DNA of 64,000 nucleotides from Shewanella polaris (GTDB lineage Bacteria; Pseudomonadota; Gammaproteobacteria; Enterobacterales; Shewanellaceae), in NCBI RefSeq assembly GCF_006385555.1, contig NZ_CP041036.1, positions 2,542,001-2,606,000 of the forward strand. The letters run 5' to 3'. The notes beneath the pieces were generated by a model. That model was not told where the DNA came from. It did not search any database and saw nothing but the letters and a program-made list of their open reading frames with translations. This document shows positions 9,307-20,003 of the stretch, piece after piece (position 1 is the stretch's first letter; each line of letters opens with the position of its first letter). Position numbers and translations under genes: made by a program.

Positions 9307-9801
9307 CTACTGTAAAATAGACAGGTCTAATGATTGTTTGCTTACAGCAATACCATTGAGATCTGCATAGATCATCATTCCGGGGTGAATACTGACGCCA
9401 GCAATCTCAATAATCACATTGACTTCACCTACGTCTTTTTTGTCTGTTTTAATTGGATTAGTGCCTAAAGCTTGCACGCCAATTTGCATGGTGTTGATGG
9501 TTCCAGCATCACGGATGCAACCATTAATAATGATGCCTTCCCAGCCATTTTTATAAGCGTTAAGCGCTATCATGTCACCCAGTAACGCACGCCGACATGA
9601 TCCACCGCCATCTACAACCAATACCTTCCCATGGCCTTTTTTGGCTAATTCTGACTTTACCTTAGAATTATCTTCAAAACATTTAACAGTCACCACCTCA
9701 CCATAAAATATCGACTTTGCACCAAACGATTGCCATGGATTTAGCAATAACGTCAATTGATCAGGATAATGATCGAATAAATCAGGTAATAAATCTAACA
9801 T
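9307..9801 (-). CDS. RraA / HMG-aldolase family protein
   Basis: 164 residues, the length of RraA and the class II 4-hydroxy-4-methyl-2-oxoglutarate aldolases. Recognisable parts are VTVKCFEDNSKV, VLVVDGGGSCRRALLGD and the C-terminal YADLNGIAVS. E. coli RraA, an inhibitor of RNase E, has R-Q where active aldolases have R-D; here the sequence reads NGCIRDAG, so the metal-binding Asp is kept. It may therefore be an aldolase/oxaloacetate decarboxylase rather than, or as well as, an RNase E regulator. An AGGAGGAC-like ribosome-binding site precedes ATG 9801. Confidence 0.8.
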   Translation of the reverse strand: MLDLLPDLFDHYPDQLTLLLNPWQSFGAKSIFYGEVVTVKCFEDNSKVKSELAKKGHGKVLVVDGGGSCRRALLGDMIALNAYKNGWEGIIINGCIRDAGTINTMQIGVQALGTNPIKTDKKDVGEVNVIIEIAGVSIHPGMMIYADLNGIAVSKQSLDLSILQ

Positions 9802-10011
9802 AAGTCCTCCTTGTAAATCAGAATCTTAGGTTACTAATAATTAGGTAATCCGACAAGTTTTGTTATAATATACCATTGTTTCACTCGACATGATTAACCT
9901 CAGCCTTTTCATTTACTTAATGATTACATAAAAAACGAACAACACGTTTAAGGGTGACTTAATCATTTAATATGAATATAATTTCAAAAAATAATGTAGA
10001 TAATCATACTT

Positions 10012-10329
10012 ATGAACAACGATTTAAATTTACAGAAAATGATGAATGCGTTTGATGAGTTAGATTTTGAACAACGCACCACCACAAACCTAGAAAATGC
10101 CCGTAATAAACAGCAAATGACGGCATACATCAATTCATTAGATTTTAGTATACGCCGTTTAAAGATTTTACAAGAGTCGGTTAACGACATTGTAGAACAA
10201 AAACAACTCGATCTTGTTAAGCAAGAACATATACAAACTTACAAAACAAAAATTATTAATTTATCTCGTAAATATAATATCTCATACCAAGATGTCATCA
10301 ATATTATGGCTCAGTTATCTCATAAATAA
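10012..10329 (+). CDS. Small helical protein of unknown function
   Basis: 105 residues, no family recognised with confidence. The composition is rich in Asn, Gln, Lys and Ile, and predicted helical: residues 15-75 look like coiled coil (RNKQQMTAYINSLDFS, ILQESVNDIVEQKQ), followed by LSRKYNISYQDVINIM. That last pattern recalls the end of the oligomerisation region of H-NS/MvaT-type proteins, but the DNA-binding motif of those families is absent, so this is only a hint. ATG 10012 has no strong ribosome-binding site. It stands alone between a leftward gene and an intergenic region of 364 bases. Confidence 0.6.
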   Translation: MNNDLNLQKMMNAFDELDFEQRTTTNLENARNKQQMTAYINSLDFSIRRLKILQESVNDIVEQKQLDLVKQEHIQTYKTKIINLSRKYNISYQDVINIMAQLSHK

Positions 10330-10693
10330 TTTTGATTGATAAAGCTATATTCCTGAATTCAAATTCGAAGTGCGACTATTTACCAATTAAGCAGTTAATC
10401 GAGTAAATACAAAAGCTCGGTGGTTGCAATAAGGTATAATAGAACTTCTGAGCTTATACTACCGAGCCTTCAGAATGTCTCTATCTCAGTGCATTATGAA
10501 ATAAACGAGTCAGAATCCTGCATGCGAAAATAACTAACTCCAGATTAAACTCCAAAGCGCAGCACGCAATCAATTCGGCTATATTAATGTTTATAAAATA
10601 ACAATATGGAATAAATAGAAAGGGCAATATTGCTTAGAGCGACAAGAGTAAGCTTTTAAGTTATTGAAGATTACACTTTTGGCTGTAGATTAA
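10330..10693. other. Intergenic region with a nested inverted repeat
   Basis: 364 bases between a convergent orphan gene and zapC. The only structure seen is the inverted repeat at 10415-10467. There is no open frame of note and no clear promoter. Confidence 0.55.
10415..10467. repeat. Nested inverted repeat (possible structured RNA or terminator)
   Basis: GCTCGGT (10415-10421) pairs with ACCGAGC (10461-10467), and inside it GTATAA (10434-10439) pairs with TTATAC (10454-10459). Read on the minus strand the outer arm is followed by TTTT, a weak terminator-like tail that could serve zapC, but that gene ends some 230 bases away. Confidence 0.5.
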
Positions 10694-11227
10694 TTACGCT
10701 GCTACAACTTGTTTAGCTTTACGCAGAGGATGTAATCGATTATGCATTACTTTAATCGTGTCAAATTGTGCTAATGATTTACTTTCAGTTAATTGACAAT
10801 ATTGCGACAAGATCATTACTGTGGCAGCTTGTAAGCCATTGTCAATCACTAAAGCTAATACTTTAGAGTAACCACAGTTAAGTTGAAATAGTTTGCCTAC
10901 ATCGCAATAAACACACTCATCACTGACATCAAAAAACCAAGATTTCGGCATTTGCGATTGCAATAGGAAATGGGCCGCTGTGGCATTGAGGGCGGTTTGA
11001 ACAATACCTGCATCTGAAATATGTAGTATTTTAGGTAATGTTTCTAACATTTTAATATAGAATTTTGCGTGTTCAAGTGTAAATTCAGCTGCACTCAATG
11101 CATCTGGAATTAAAAACTTTGGTTTGTATGGAGTTAAGAACTCCATCTCGGAACCTAACGAAATACTCAATAACTTTAAGTTTTCATTATATTCCCATTG
11201 CCAGTCCTTATTTGGCATCAATAACAT
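10694..11227 (-). CDS. zapC: Cell division protein ZapC
   Basis: 177 residues (E. coli 180). ZapC binds FtsZ and promotes lateral bundling of filaments at the division site. The N-terminus MLLMPNKDWQWEY aligns with the E. coli start (M-IKPDDNWRW), and SQMPKSWFFDVSDE and IKVMHNRLHPL match the conserved QMPKSWHF and IKIMNDRLKP segments. It lies downstream of pyrD on the same strand, the same pairing as in E. coli. A 169-base gap holding a GATC-rich hairpin separates the two genes. Confidence 0.88.
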   Translation of the reverse strand: MLLMPNKDWQWEYNENLKLLSISLGSEMEFLTPYKPKFLIPDALSAAEFTLEHAKFYIKMLETLPKILHISDAGIVQTALNATAAHFLLQSQMPKSWFFDVSDECVYCDVGKLFQLNCGYSKVLALVIDNGLQAATVMILSQYCQLTESKSLAQFDTIKVMHNRLHPLRKAKQVVAA

Positions 11228-11330
11228 AGCTGTTTACACCTAAAATCTATACACCTTGATATGATAGATTATTTTTCACTCAATATCAAAATTTAATTAT
11301 AAATTATAACATAAATTTCAAAGTGTTAGC

Positions 11331-11358
11331 GCGATCGAATGATCGAGTGTTCGATCGC
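11331..11358. repeat. GATC-rich inverted repeat between pyrD and zapC
   Basis: GCGATCGAA (11331-11339) and TTCGATCGC (11350-11358) form a perfect 9-bp inverted repeat around a 10-base loop that also holds a GATC. No T-tract follows on either strand, so a simple terminator is unlikely. Confidence 0.7.
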
Positions 11359-11395
11359 GGCATGATTTTTGATCAATAACTTAGTGTTTTAGTGG

Positions 11396-12415
11396 TTATT
11401 TTGCGCAATACGCATTGACTATCTGATCGATCAATTTAGGTCCTTGATAAATAAAACCTGAATATATCTGCACCATGGTTGAGCCTGCATCAAATTTAGC
11501 CATCGCATCCGCAGCACTATTGATCCCACCAACACCAATGATCGGGATCTTACCTTGCAAACAGATCGCTAATTGTTTGATCACTTTAGTTGATAAATCG
11601 GCCAAAGGTTTACCACTTAGTCCGCCCGTTTCCTCAGCATTCTTTAAGCCCACCACGTTATCACGACTTAATGTGGTGTTAGTTGCTATCACGCCATCAA
11701 ACTGATTACTGATTACTGAATCAGCAATGGCTCTAATTTCGTCATTGCTTAAATCAGGCGCAATCTTTAATGCAACAGGAACGTATTTTCCATATTTAGC
11801 AGCTAGCTCAGTTTGCTTAGCCTTAATTGAACTAAGTAAATCATCGAGTAGCTCACCGTATTGCATTGAACGTAAACCAGGAGTGTTAGGAGAAGAGATG
11901 TTAACCGCAATATAACTGCAATGTTGATATACTTTTTCCATGCAAATTAAATAGTCATCTTTGCCCTGCTCTATTGGTGTATCTTTATTTTTACCTATAT
12001 TTACACCAACCATAATGTCAGACTTTTTGGCCATCAAATTACGAACTAGATTATCAACACCTTTATTGTTAAAACCCATGCGATTAATAATCCCTTTAGC
12101 AGGCTTTAATCTAAATAAACGAGGTTGGTCATTACCAGCTTGCGGGCGTGGAGTAACAGTTCCAACTTCAATATGGCCAAAACCCATTGCATGAAAAGCA
12201 TCCATTGATTCGCCATCTTTATCCATTCCGGCTGCAAGACCAACAGGATTAGGAAAAGTTAGCCCCATACAATTAACTGGTGCAGATTTTACCTGCTGAC
12301 GGTAGAAATAATTTAATGGAGTATTTCCTGTCATTTTCAAACTGCCAATAGCTAAATGATGTGCTAACTCTGGGTCCATCTGAAACATTACTTTTTGCGC
12401 GAGTGTGTAAAACAT
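11396..12415 (-). CDS. pyrD: Dihydroorotate dehydrogenase (quinone)
   Basis: 339 residues; class 2, membrane-associated, oxidises dihydroorotate to orotate with quinone in pyrimidine synthesis. The N-terminal helical pair ([23 protein letters not shown]) that docks to the membrane and quinone is present. FMN-site motifs include [37 protein letters not shown] with the catalytic Ser of class 2 enzymes, and [21 protein letters not shown] 12415 follows a good AGGAG ribosome-binding site. The terminator of the upstream dehydrogenase gene ends only about 15 bases before this start. Confidence 0.96.
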   Translation of the reverse strand: MFYTLAQKVMFQMDPELAHHLAIGSLKMTGNTPLNYFYRQQVKSAPVNCMGLTFPNPVGLAAGMDKDGESMDAFHAMGFGHIEVGTVTPRPQAGNDQPRLFRLKPAKGIINRMGFNNKGVDNLVRNLMAKKSDIMVGVNIGKNKDTPIEQGKDDYLICMEKVYQHCSYIAVNISSPNTPGLRSMQYGELLDDLLSSIKAKQTELAAKYGKYVPVALKIAPDLSNDEIRAIADSVISNQFDGVIATNTTLSRDNVVGLKNAEETGGLSGKPLADLSTKVIKQLAICLQGKIPIIGVGGINSAADAMAKFDAGSTMVQIYSGFIYQGPKLIDQIVNAYCAK

Positions 12416-12428
12416 GTTTTCTCCTAGA

Positions 12429-12462
12429 CCTAAAAAAAACCCCAGCAATCGCCGGGGTTTGT
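12429..12462 (-). terminator. Rho-independent terminator after the NAD-glutamate dehydrogenase gene
   Basis: Read leftward: AAACCCC, a 10-base loop, GGGGTTT and an eight-T tract. It ends about 14 bases before the pyrD start, so it sits in the immediate upstream region of pyrD. Confidence 0.85.
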
Positions 12463-12476
12463 TTATATTATAAGAA

Positions 12477-15400
12477 TTACTTCTGACCTTCGCAATGCAA
12501 AATCAGTAAGTTAAGTTCCCGTAGGGCGACTGAGAACTTAGCAAATTCATGGGTTTGAGAAACCTTGAAATCCGCCAGCATGTGATACCATCTTTCAAGT
12601 AAAGGCTTATTCTGTTCAATCCATTGATTTATCACACTATCTGCATCGCATGTATCAGTACAAATACGTAATACTGCAGAACTTAATGCACGTTGTTGCC
12701 AATCCAGTTCTTCTCTGAATGCGGCACGGGCAAGTGCTTGCCAGTGATTCGCAACAGGTTGCGCACTAATTTGTGCTAAGAACCAATGTAGCTCAACTTT
12801 GGCACCGAGTTTGAAGTAAGTTTCAGATACTAGCTCAACTGACTTATTCTCGATTTGTGCAATTTGTGCTATGTCTAACGCAGAGAATAATGTACTCATT
12901 TTAGCCACAACTTGTGCGACAGCTTTCGGTACATTTTCTTCGGTTAGCGCGGTAATTTCAGCAGAAATGACGTCCACTTCGGCAGCAATCATGTATTGAT
13001 CAACATTGGCTTTAAGTTGCTCAAACACAGGCTTAAAGAACGCAACAGTTTGGTCAATATCATGAGCGCGGTTGCGATGGCGAATAAACCAACGACAAGC
13101 GCGGCGCATATTACGACGTAATAAATGTAACATCTCCCCTTGTACCACTGCAGGGGTTACACCATTTAAATCAGTAATTGAAGTGGTTAACTCATCAAGG
13201 CCAAAGACTTCTCGTGCCATAGTGTAACAAATAGCAGCTTCAGCAATTGTTGCACCGGTCTCATCTTGCATACGTTGTACAAAATTAAAGCCCATGTCAT
13301 TAACCAATTCATTGGCTAATGACGTTGCAATAATTTCACCCCGTAGCGGATGTGCAGTCATTTTATCAGCATATTTGGCTTGTAACTTTTTAGGGAAATA
13401 AGCCACTAGCAATTTACTTAAAAATGGATCTTCAGTGATTTCAGGCGTGACCAATTGCTCTTTAAGTACCATCTTCGCATAGGCAACCAATACAGATAAT
13501 TCAGGGCGGGTTAATGCACGGCCATTGGCTAAACGTTCAGCGAGATCATCGTCTGTCGGTAGAAATTCCAATGCGCGATCGAGCTTACCGTCTTTTTCAA
13601 GATATTGAATAAACCGAATCTGATCTTTAAGCTGTGATATACCATGTACTTGGGTGACCGAAATGGTTCGAGTTTGATCTATACAATCTTGAATCACTAT
13701 CTCGCTGACTTCATCAGTCATGTCTTCTAGCAAACGATTGCGTTGTTTAACCGTTAACTCCCCTTCTGCAACTAAGGTATTCAAGAAAATCTTGATGTTC
13801 ACTTCGTTATCAGAGCAATCTACACCGCCTACGTTATCAACGAAGTCAGTATTCATGCGGCCACCATTAGCACAGTATTCGATACGACCGAGTTGGGTAC
13901 AACCTAAATTACCGCCTTCACCGATTATTTTGGCACGCACTTCGTTACCATTAACACGTAAGGTGTCATTTGCACGATCGCCTACTTCAACATGAGATTC
14001 TTTGCTCGACTTAACATAAGTCCCAATACCACCATTCCAAATTAGGTCTACTGGCATTTTCAGTAGCTCTTTCATCAGTTCTGTTGGAGTCATGCTGTCT
14101 TTATCAGTGTCTAGCATCTGCTTAATTTCTGGCGTCAATTTAATTGACTTGGCTGAACGTAGGAATATCCCGCCGCCTTTAGAAATCAGTTTCGCGTTAT
14201 AGTCTTCCCAGCTAGACCGTGGTAATACAAACAAACGCTGCCGCTCAGCATAACTTTCAGCAATCTTTGGCGTTGGGTCGATAAAGATATGCATGTGGTT
14301 AAATGCAGCAACCAATTGGGTTTGTTCAGACAACAACATACCATTACCAAATACGTCACCAGCCATATCACCAATAGCAACACAGCTAAATGGGGTTGTT
14401 TGGCAATCAACACCAAATTCACGGAAATGACGTTTAACTGATTCCCATGCACCGCGTGCTGTAATACCCATTTTTTTGTGGTCATATCCGTTACTACCAC
14501 CAGAAGCAAACGCATCACCTAACCAGAAGTTGTATTCAATCGCAATCTCATTAGCGATATCGGAGAAAGTTGCGGTGCCTTTATCGGCAGCAACCACTAA
14601 ATATGGGTCATCTTCGTCATGACGTACAACATCCTTTGGTGGAACCACTTCACCATTTATAATGTTGTCCGAGATATCTAATAACGCACGGATGAACAGA
14701 CGGTAGCATTGTTGACCTTCTGTAAATAAAGCTTCACGGCCACCTTCTGTCGGCAGCTGCTTACACACAAAGCCGCCTTTTGCACCTACAGGTACAATCA
14801 CAGTATTTTTAACTTGTTGTGCTTTTACTAGGCCTAGTACTTCAGTTCGGAAGTCTTCACGACGATCTGACCATCGCAAACCACCACGAGCTACTTTACC
14901 GCCGCGTAGATGTACACCTTCAACACGAGGAGAATACACAAAGATTTCAAACTTAGGCATTGGCTTAGGCATTTCAGGAATTAAGCTGGGCGCAAATTTA
15001 AACGATATATAATCTTTTGCTTGGCCATCAATAGCAGTTTGATAAAAGTTAGTGCGTAACGTGGCGTTGATTAGATCTAAGTAACGACGAATGATACGGT
15101 CATCATCTAAGCTTGAAACATCATCAAGTTGTATGTCCACTTGTTCAAGGAACTTACTTAAGGTTCGAGTTTTAAGCTTAGGATTAAACTTACGGATGAA
15201 CATCTTAACCAATAAGTCAGCCAACTTAGGATATCGGCTAAACGTTTCTTCGATATAAGATTGACTGAAAGTAGCATCAATTTGGCGCATATACTTAGCA
15301 TATGCACGTAAAATTGAAACTTCACGCCCGCTTAAACCAGTAGAAAGCACGATGCGATTAAAGCCATCATCTTCTAACTTCTTTTGCCACACCTGCAGGA

Positions 15401-17321
15401 GCGCTGTTTGAAAGCGGTCTTGGCTATCAGCAAGATTCTCAGTTGCAGCTCCTTGCACTGTCATTAAGAAGTCTAAAATCCAGAACGTTGCACCATCATT
15501 AGTTTTGACTTCATATGGGCGCTCGTTAATAACACGTAAACCAAAGTTTTCAAGCATTGGCAATACATCAGACAAGTGAATGGGTTCGTCTTTATGAAAC
15601 AGTTTTAAGCGAACTTTATTGTCGTTTAACGCCGACTCTTGTGGCTGATAAAACAACATGCCTAACTTATGATCGTCATCCAATGCTTCTAAGTGCTGCA
15701 TATCAACAACTGCAGAACTAGGAAGTACATCATCTTTGTAGCTAGGTGGAAATGCATTTAAATAACGTTTAGTTAAACCAGTCCCGGCTTGTTCGCCAAC
15801 AGTATTATTTAACGCTGTGTGCAATTTATCATCCCACGAACGGGCTGCTTCAATAAGATTTTTTTCAATAGCGGCCACATCAACATCCATATCGTTATTA
15901 TCAACTTTGATAAAATAATGAGTTCGAGCCAAAGTAGACTCAGAAAAATAGGTGGTGAACTCAACATCTTCATTACTCTGGAAATGTTGTGCCAGAATGC
16001 GTTGAGTATCTTGACGCAACTTAGTGTTATAGCGATCTTTAGACACATAAACTAAACACGATAAGAAACGACCATAACCATCTTTACGCACAAACAATTT
16101 TAACTTATCACGATCTTGTATTTCCAAGACACCGTGAGCAATGTTAGACAACTCATGGTCTTTTGCTTGGATCAGCTCATCACGAGGTAAGTTCTCAAGG
16201 ATATTCATTAACGCTTTGTAATCATGAGATCGCGGTGTAAAACCTGAATTATCAAGAAGGCGCTGAACTTTTTCACCCAATAGCGGAATTTCACGAGGGC
16301 TGCGGTTATACAAGTTAGAGGCATATAAACCGATGAAACGGTCTTCACCAATGACATTACCTTTTTTATCAAAACGCTTAACACCTACATAATCGACGTA
16401 AGCTGGACGATGTACACGGCTTTTAGCTGAACTTTTTGTCAGAACTAATAAACTTTCATCTAATGCTTCTTTACGAGCTGAATGCGATAAACTCGACAGT
16501 AATAGACCACGTTCTGCATGGGACGTTTTGGAACGATTCATCAAACCAAGGCTGGAGTCTATATTAGGCACTAATTCAACATCACCTTCTACCCGTATTA
16601 GATCGTAATAACGATAACCTAATAACGTAAAGTGATGATTGTTTAAGTAGTTCAAGTAAGCTATAGATTCTTGTAACTCTGTTTTTTCGCCTGGGAATGG
16701 ACGTGATGGTAATTGTGAAATGGTGTTAGTCAGTGTATCTGACATAGCTTGCCAATCATTTACTGAGGCGGCAACATCTGCAAGTACCGACTGAATTTCT
16801 TTTTCAATCGTTTTTATATCGGTATCGCTGTTTTGCTTGTCAATTTCAATCAAGAACACGGCAACATTGTCACTATCAGTAGTGGCATCATTCAAAAATG
16901 ATACATCTGTTACATTGTTGTTTTCGCGGATCACAGCTAATGGCGTATGTAGCATTACATGAGCAGTAATCCCCATCCGATTTAAGGACATTGATAACGA
17001 ATCAACCAAAAAAGGCATATCAGGTTGAATGACTTCAATAATACTATGTGTTGACTGCCAGCCATGTTTTGCTTGGCTTGGATTAAATACCCGAATGTGA
17101 GTTTCGTCCGGGGCCGTTTTATTTAGGGCATTCCAAAGGCTGACGACCGCACCATACAAGTCACTGTCATTACGCGCATTGAGGTCGTCTTTTGACATAT
17201 TGGCATAGAGACAATGGGAAAATTGCTCAACTTGTTTAGCTTGAGAATGAGGGATTTTTGTGTGAATTAAATTGACTACGTTTTCCAGTAGTACAGAAGG
17301 CATTGCATCTTTCAAGGCCAT
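12477..17321 (-). CDS. gdhB: NAD-specific glutamate dehydrogenase, large (about 180 kDa) class
   Basis: 1614 residues, the size of the GDH-180 class found in Pseudomonas, Shewanella and Streptomyces. It oxidatively deaminates glutamate to 2-oxoglutarate and mainly serves catabolism. A long N-terminal regulatory region with ACT-like segments precedes the catalytic core. In the core, [19 protein letters not shown] and [15 protein letters not shown] (around residue 810-850) carry the glutamate-binding Lys, and NAVI-type dinucleotide-binding segments follow ([37 protein letters not shown]). The C-terminal helical domain is complete. It has its own terminator and about 320 bases of upstream region. 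Confidence 0.95.
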   Translation of the reverse strand: MALKDAMPSVLLENVVNLIHTKIPHSQAKQVEQFSHCLYANMSKDDLNARNDSDLYGAVVSLWNALNKTAPDETHIRVFNPSQAKHGWQSTHSIIEVIQPDMPFLVDSLSMSLNRMGITAHVMLHTPLAVIRENNNVTDVSFLNDATTDSDNVAVFLIEIDKQNSDTDIKTIEKEIQSVLADVAASVNDWQAMSDTLTNTISQLPSRPFPGEKTELQESIAYLNYLNNHHFTLLGYRYYDLIRVEGDVELVPNIDSSLGLMNRSKTSHAERGLLLSSLSHSARKEALDESLLVLTKSSAKSRVHRPAYVDYVGVKRFDKKGNVIGEDRFIGLYASNLYNRSPREIPLLGEKVQRLLDNSGFTPRSHDYKALMNILENLPRDELIQAKDHELSNIAHGVLEIQDRDKLKLFVRKDGYGRFLSCLVYVSKDRYNTKLRQDTQRILAQHFQSNEDVEFTTYFSESTLARTHYFIKVDNNDMDVDVAAIEKNLIEAARSWDDKLHTALNNTVGEQAGTGLTKRYLNAFPPSYKDDVLPSSAVVDMQHLEALDDDHKLGMLFYQPQESALNDNKVRLKLFHKDEPIHLSDVLPMLENFGLRVINERPYEVKTNDGATFWILDFLMTVQGAATENLADSQDRFQTALLQVWQKKLEDDGFNRIVLSTGLSGREVSILRAYAKYMRQIDATFSQSYIEETFSRYPKLADLLVKMFIRKFNPKLKTRTLSKFLEQVDIQLDDVSSLDDDRIIRRYLDLINATLRTNFYQTAIDGQAKDYISFKFAPSLIPEMPKPMPKFEIFVYSPRVEGVHLRGGKVARGGLRWSDRREDFRTEVLGLVKAQQVKNTVIVPVGAKGGFVCKQLPTEGGREALFTEGQQCYRLFIRALLDISDNIINGEVVPPKDVVRHDEDDPYLVVAADKGTATFSDIANEIAIEYNFWLGDAFASGGSNGYDHKKMGITARGAWESVKRHFREFGVDCQTTPFSCVAIGDMAGDVFGNGMLLSEQTQLVAAFNHMHIFIDPTPKIAESYAERQRLFVLPRSSWEDYNAKLISKGGGIFLRSAKSIKLTPEIKQMLDTDKDSMTPTELMKELLKMPVDLIWNGGIGTYVKSSKESHVEVGDRANDTLRVNGNEVRAKIIGEGGNLGCTQLGRIEYCANGGRMNTDFVDNVGGVDCSDNEVNIKIFLNTLVAEGELTVKQRNRLLEDMTDEVSEIVIQDCIDQTRTISVTQVHGISQLKDQIRFIQYLEKDGKLDRALEFLPTDDDLAERLANGRALTRPELSVLVAYAKMVLKEQLVTPEITEDPFLSKLLVAYFPKKLQAKYADKMTAHPLRGEIIATSLANELVNDMGFNFVQRMQDETGATIAEAAICYTMAREVFGLDELTTSITDLNGVTPAVVQGEMLHLLRRNMRRACRWFIRHRNRAHDIDQTVAFFKPVFEQLKANVDQYMIAAEVDVISAEITALTEENVPKAVAQVVAKMSTLFSALDIAQIAQIENKSVELVSETYFKLGAKVELHWFLAQISAQPVANHWQALARAAFREELDWQQRALSSAVLRICTDTCDADSVINQWIEQNKPLLERWYHMLADFKVSQTHEFAKFSVALRELNLLILHCEGQK

Positions 17322-17647
17322 GTTGCAGATTCCTTAAGCGTCTAAGCAGCGCTCTTATCATTATATGGATGCTTCGGCTTGTCGATTCAGTAGGTCCGAG
17401 TCATTTGTGTCTATCACGTAAATAACTACGTTGCGTTTAACAAAAGAAACTCATATTTGAGATCTGGGCCAAAGTTTATTACTAAACTGCTGCTATATCG
17501 AGGAAAATTTTAGTGGTACATCCTCTCTAAATCCAGTCAACAGCATAGTTAAGTGTTTAAAATGACATTTAAGTCGTTTGTATAGATTAACTATGCAAAA
17601 CAAAAAAGGGAGCTCAGCTCCCTTTTTTGTTTAATTACATGTTTTAT
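17322..17647. other. Intergenic region upstream of gdhB
   Basis: 326 bases between the start of the dehydrogenase gene and the end of the RND exporter gene. It holds the exporter-side terminator and presumably the gdhB promoter, which I could not pinpoint. No open frame of note. Confidence 0.55.
17602..17630 (-). terminator. Rho-independent terminator of the DUF1302/RND gene unit
   Basis: AAAAAAGGGAGCT/CAGCTCCCTTTTTT forms a near-perfect hairpin with T-runs on both strands. It is 18 bases past the stop of the RND gene and closes the four-gene leftward unit. Confidence 0.9.
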
Positions 17648-19954
17648 CTACTTTTTTCGCCAGAACATAGCGGAAAGAGCCGGTAGAATAATAATTGCAC
17701 CTAACATATTTACTAAAAACATAAAGGTGAGCAATATTCCCATGTCCATTTGGAACTTAAGGGCAGAGAAGAACCATGTGCTCACACCAATGGCCAAAGT
17801 CAATCCAGTAAAGATAACGGCACTACCACGTTCAACCAATGCTTCAAAATACGCTTGTTGTACAGGCATACCGTTACTGAGTTTATTGGACATTGTCGAC
17901 AAGATATAAATACCATAGTCAACACCGATACCAACACCCAAAGCAATAACGGGTAAGGTACTCACTGCTAGACCTATATCTAATAAAGTCATTAATGCTT
18001 GAGCTAAAGTTGATACCACATATAGAGGTATAATCACCGCAACTGTCGCTTTAAAGGATTTAAAGCTAATCAAACACAATACAAATACTGCCCCATAAAC
18101 ATACAACATCATAGGCAGTTGTGCTTCACTAACCGCTTCATTTGTTGCAGCCATAACACCTACGGGGCCAGAAGCTAACTTAAATTGTAGTGTGTCTGAA
18201 TTAAATTGAGCAGCCATTGATTTAACTTTATCAACCACCACTTCTATTGTTTCGGCTTTGTGATCTTTTAAGAATAGATACACTGGCATCACAGAACAAT
18301 TGCTATTTAGCAAACCAGAGGTTGTCGGTACTTGGCCAACAGCTTGTACCAAGCTCGCTGTATTACGCGGTAAAACTTCCCATTTAGGGTTACCTTCGTT
18401 AAAACCAGCATTCACTTTTTTTGCAATGGAAGCCAAACTCGCTGTTGACTCAACACCTGGTGTATTGGCCATCATCCATTCGAACTGATCTATTTGTGAT
18501 AACACAGAATGATAAGTACAAGCTTCGGGGGTGGCTTCTACAATCACTGTCATCACGTCTGTCGTAATAGAAAAGTGATCGGTAATAAAGAAAGTGTCTT
18601 GGTTATAGCGAGAATCTTGATGCAGTGCTGGTGCTCCACCCTGTAAATCACCAATTTTCATTTTAGAAGCTTGTTGAAACCCAGCCACATAAAGAACGGC
18701 AGTCGAAACTAACACCACTACGGCATACTTTGGCGTGGCGAATTTAGACAAACTTCGCCAAAGGTTTTCAATCTTTTGGCGCTTCTCAGGATTGTCTTGT
18801 TTATTCGGTAATTCAAAATAAGAAATCACCAGTGGCAGCAATATAAGGTTGGTCAAAATAATGACTGCAACACCTAAAGATGCCGAAATAGCTAATTCAC
18901 GAATGATACCAATGTCTATTGACAGTAAGGTTAAGAAACCTACCGTATCAGACAGTAAAGCAACACCACCAGGCACTAATAAACTGCGAAAAGCTGAAGC
19001 CGCTGCTGCTTTGGTGGTTTGTCCATCAAGGACACGACGCCGTACAGCATTGATCATCTGTACCCCGTGACTGACACCAATGGCAAACACCAAAAATGGT
19101 ACCAGAATCGACATGGGATCCAAACCAAAACCGATTACTGTGAGTAAACCTAATTGCCAACATACCGCCACTAAACTGCACATTAATGGCAATACAGTTA
19201 ATATTATCGATTTTGAAAACAGGTACACCATCACGGTGGTAATGGCGATAGCTATCAAGAAGAACAACAGGACGCCTTTAGCCCCCTCTGCAACATCCCC
19301 TGCCATTTTGGCAAAGCCAATAATATGAATCTTAATTTGATCGTTTTCGAATTTACCGCGCAGCTCTTGCTCTAACTGATTAGCAAACGCAATAGTATCA
19401 ATAGCTTCACCAGTCTGCGGGTCAAACTCCATTAACTGTGCTGACACCATGGCAGAGGTATAATCGTTACCAATCAGCCGACCGACTATGCCCGCTTTTT
19501 CAATATTATCGCGAACAATTTTAAGCCCGTAATCATCATTACGAAAATCAGCAGGGATAACAGGTCCGCCAGCAAAACCGTCTTCAACAACTTCAGTGAA
19601 GCGTGTAGAAGGAGAAAAAAGCGATTTAACCTGTGAGCGTTCAACTCCGGGAATAAAAAATAATTGATCGTGTACATTTTTCAATGCATCAAAAAATACC
19701 GGATTAAATATACTGCCACTGGTATCTTCTACTGCCACCATAATACTGTTTGCACCACCAAAATCTTTTTGATGTTTAGTATACGTTTGCATGTAAGAGT
19801 GGTTAAGTGGAATATTTTTACTAAAAGCCGCATCCATTTTTAATTGGCTGGCTTGGTACCCTAAAAAAATTGTGATAAAAATAAACGAAATGATGACCCA
19901 TTTACGATTACGGAATAAATGAGATTCAAATCCATTGACCAGTTTTTCTAACAT
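17648..19954 (-). CDS. RND/MMPL superfamily exporter
   Basis: 768 residues, two tandem halves each with one transmembrane helix, a periplasmic loop of about 170-200 residues and five further helices, the layout of HAE3/MMPL-type exporters that move hydrophobic or lipid-like compounds. The second half keeps the proton-relay motif GVGIGVDYGIYIL. The corresponding first-half motif reads FAIGVSHGVQM, with Ser-His replacing Asp-Tyr. The two halves are otherwise clearly related (TGLTLAIGVSTWFF against SDTVGFLTLLSI). It is the last gene of a leftward unit with DUF1302, DUF1329 and YCF48-like genes, which suggests it energises a shared export pathway. The substrate cannot be read from the sequence. 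Confidence 0.88.
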   Translation of the reverse strand: MLEKLVNGFESHLFRNRKWVIISFIFITIFLGYQASQLKMDAAFSKNIPLNHSYMQTYTKHQKDFGGANSIMVAVEDTSGSIFNPVFFDALKNVHDQLFFIPGVERSQVKSLFSPSTRFTEVVEDGFAGGPVIPADFRNDDYGLKIVRDNIEKAGIVGRLIGNDYTSAMVSAQLMEFDPQTGEAIDTIAFANQLEQELRGKFENDQIKIHIIGFAKMAGDVAEGAKGVLLFFLIAIAITTVMVYLFSKSIILTVLPLMCSLVAVCWQLGLLTVIGFGLDPMSILVPFLVFAIGVSHGVQMINAVRRRVLDGQTTKAAAASAFRSLLVPGGVALLSDTVGFLTLLSIDIGIIRELAISASLGVAVIILTNLILLPLVISYFELPNKQDNPEKRQKIENLWRSLSKFATPKYAVVVLVSTAVLYVAGFQQASKMKIGDLQGGAPALHQDSRYNQDTFFITDHFSITTDVMTVIVEATPEACTYHSVLSQIDQFEWMMANTPGVESTASLASIAKKVNAGFNEGNPKWEVLPRNTASLVQAVGQVPTTSGLLNSNCSVMPVYLFLKDHKAETIEVVVDKVKSMAAQFNSDTLQFKLASGPVGVMAATNEAVSEAQLPMMLYVYGAVFVLCLISFKSFKATVAVIIPLYVVSTLAQALMTLLDIGLAVSTLPVIALGVGIGVDYGIYILSTMSNKLSNGMPVQQAYFEALVERGSAVIFTGLTLAIGVSTWFFSALKFQMDMGILLTFMFLVNMLGAIIILPALSAMFWRKK

Positions 19955-20003
19955 CTTTTCGGCCCTATTATTGTTGTTTTAATTTTCCAATCTAACCCGA
20001 AGG

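Noticed and set aside
12421..12475. A pyrimidine-type riboswitch or attenuator proper before pyrD
   Set aside because: Only one stem is present and it fits a plain terminator for gdhB; no alternative antiterminator pairing was seen. Kept only as a speculative finding.
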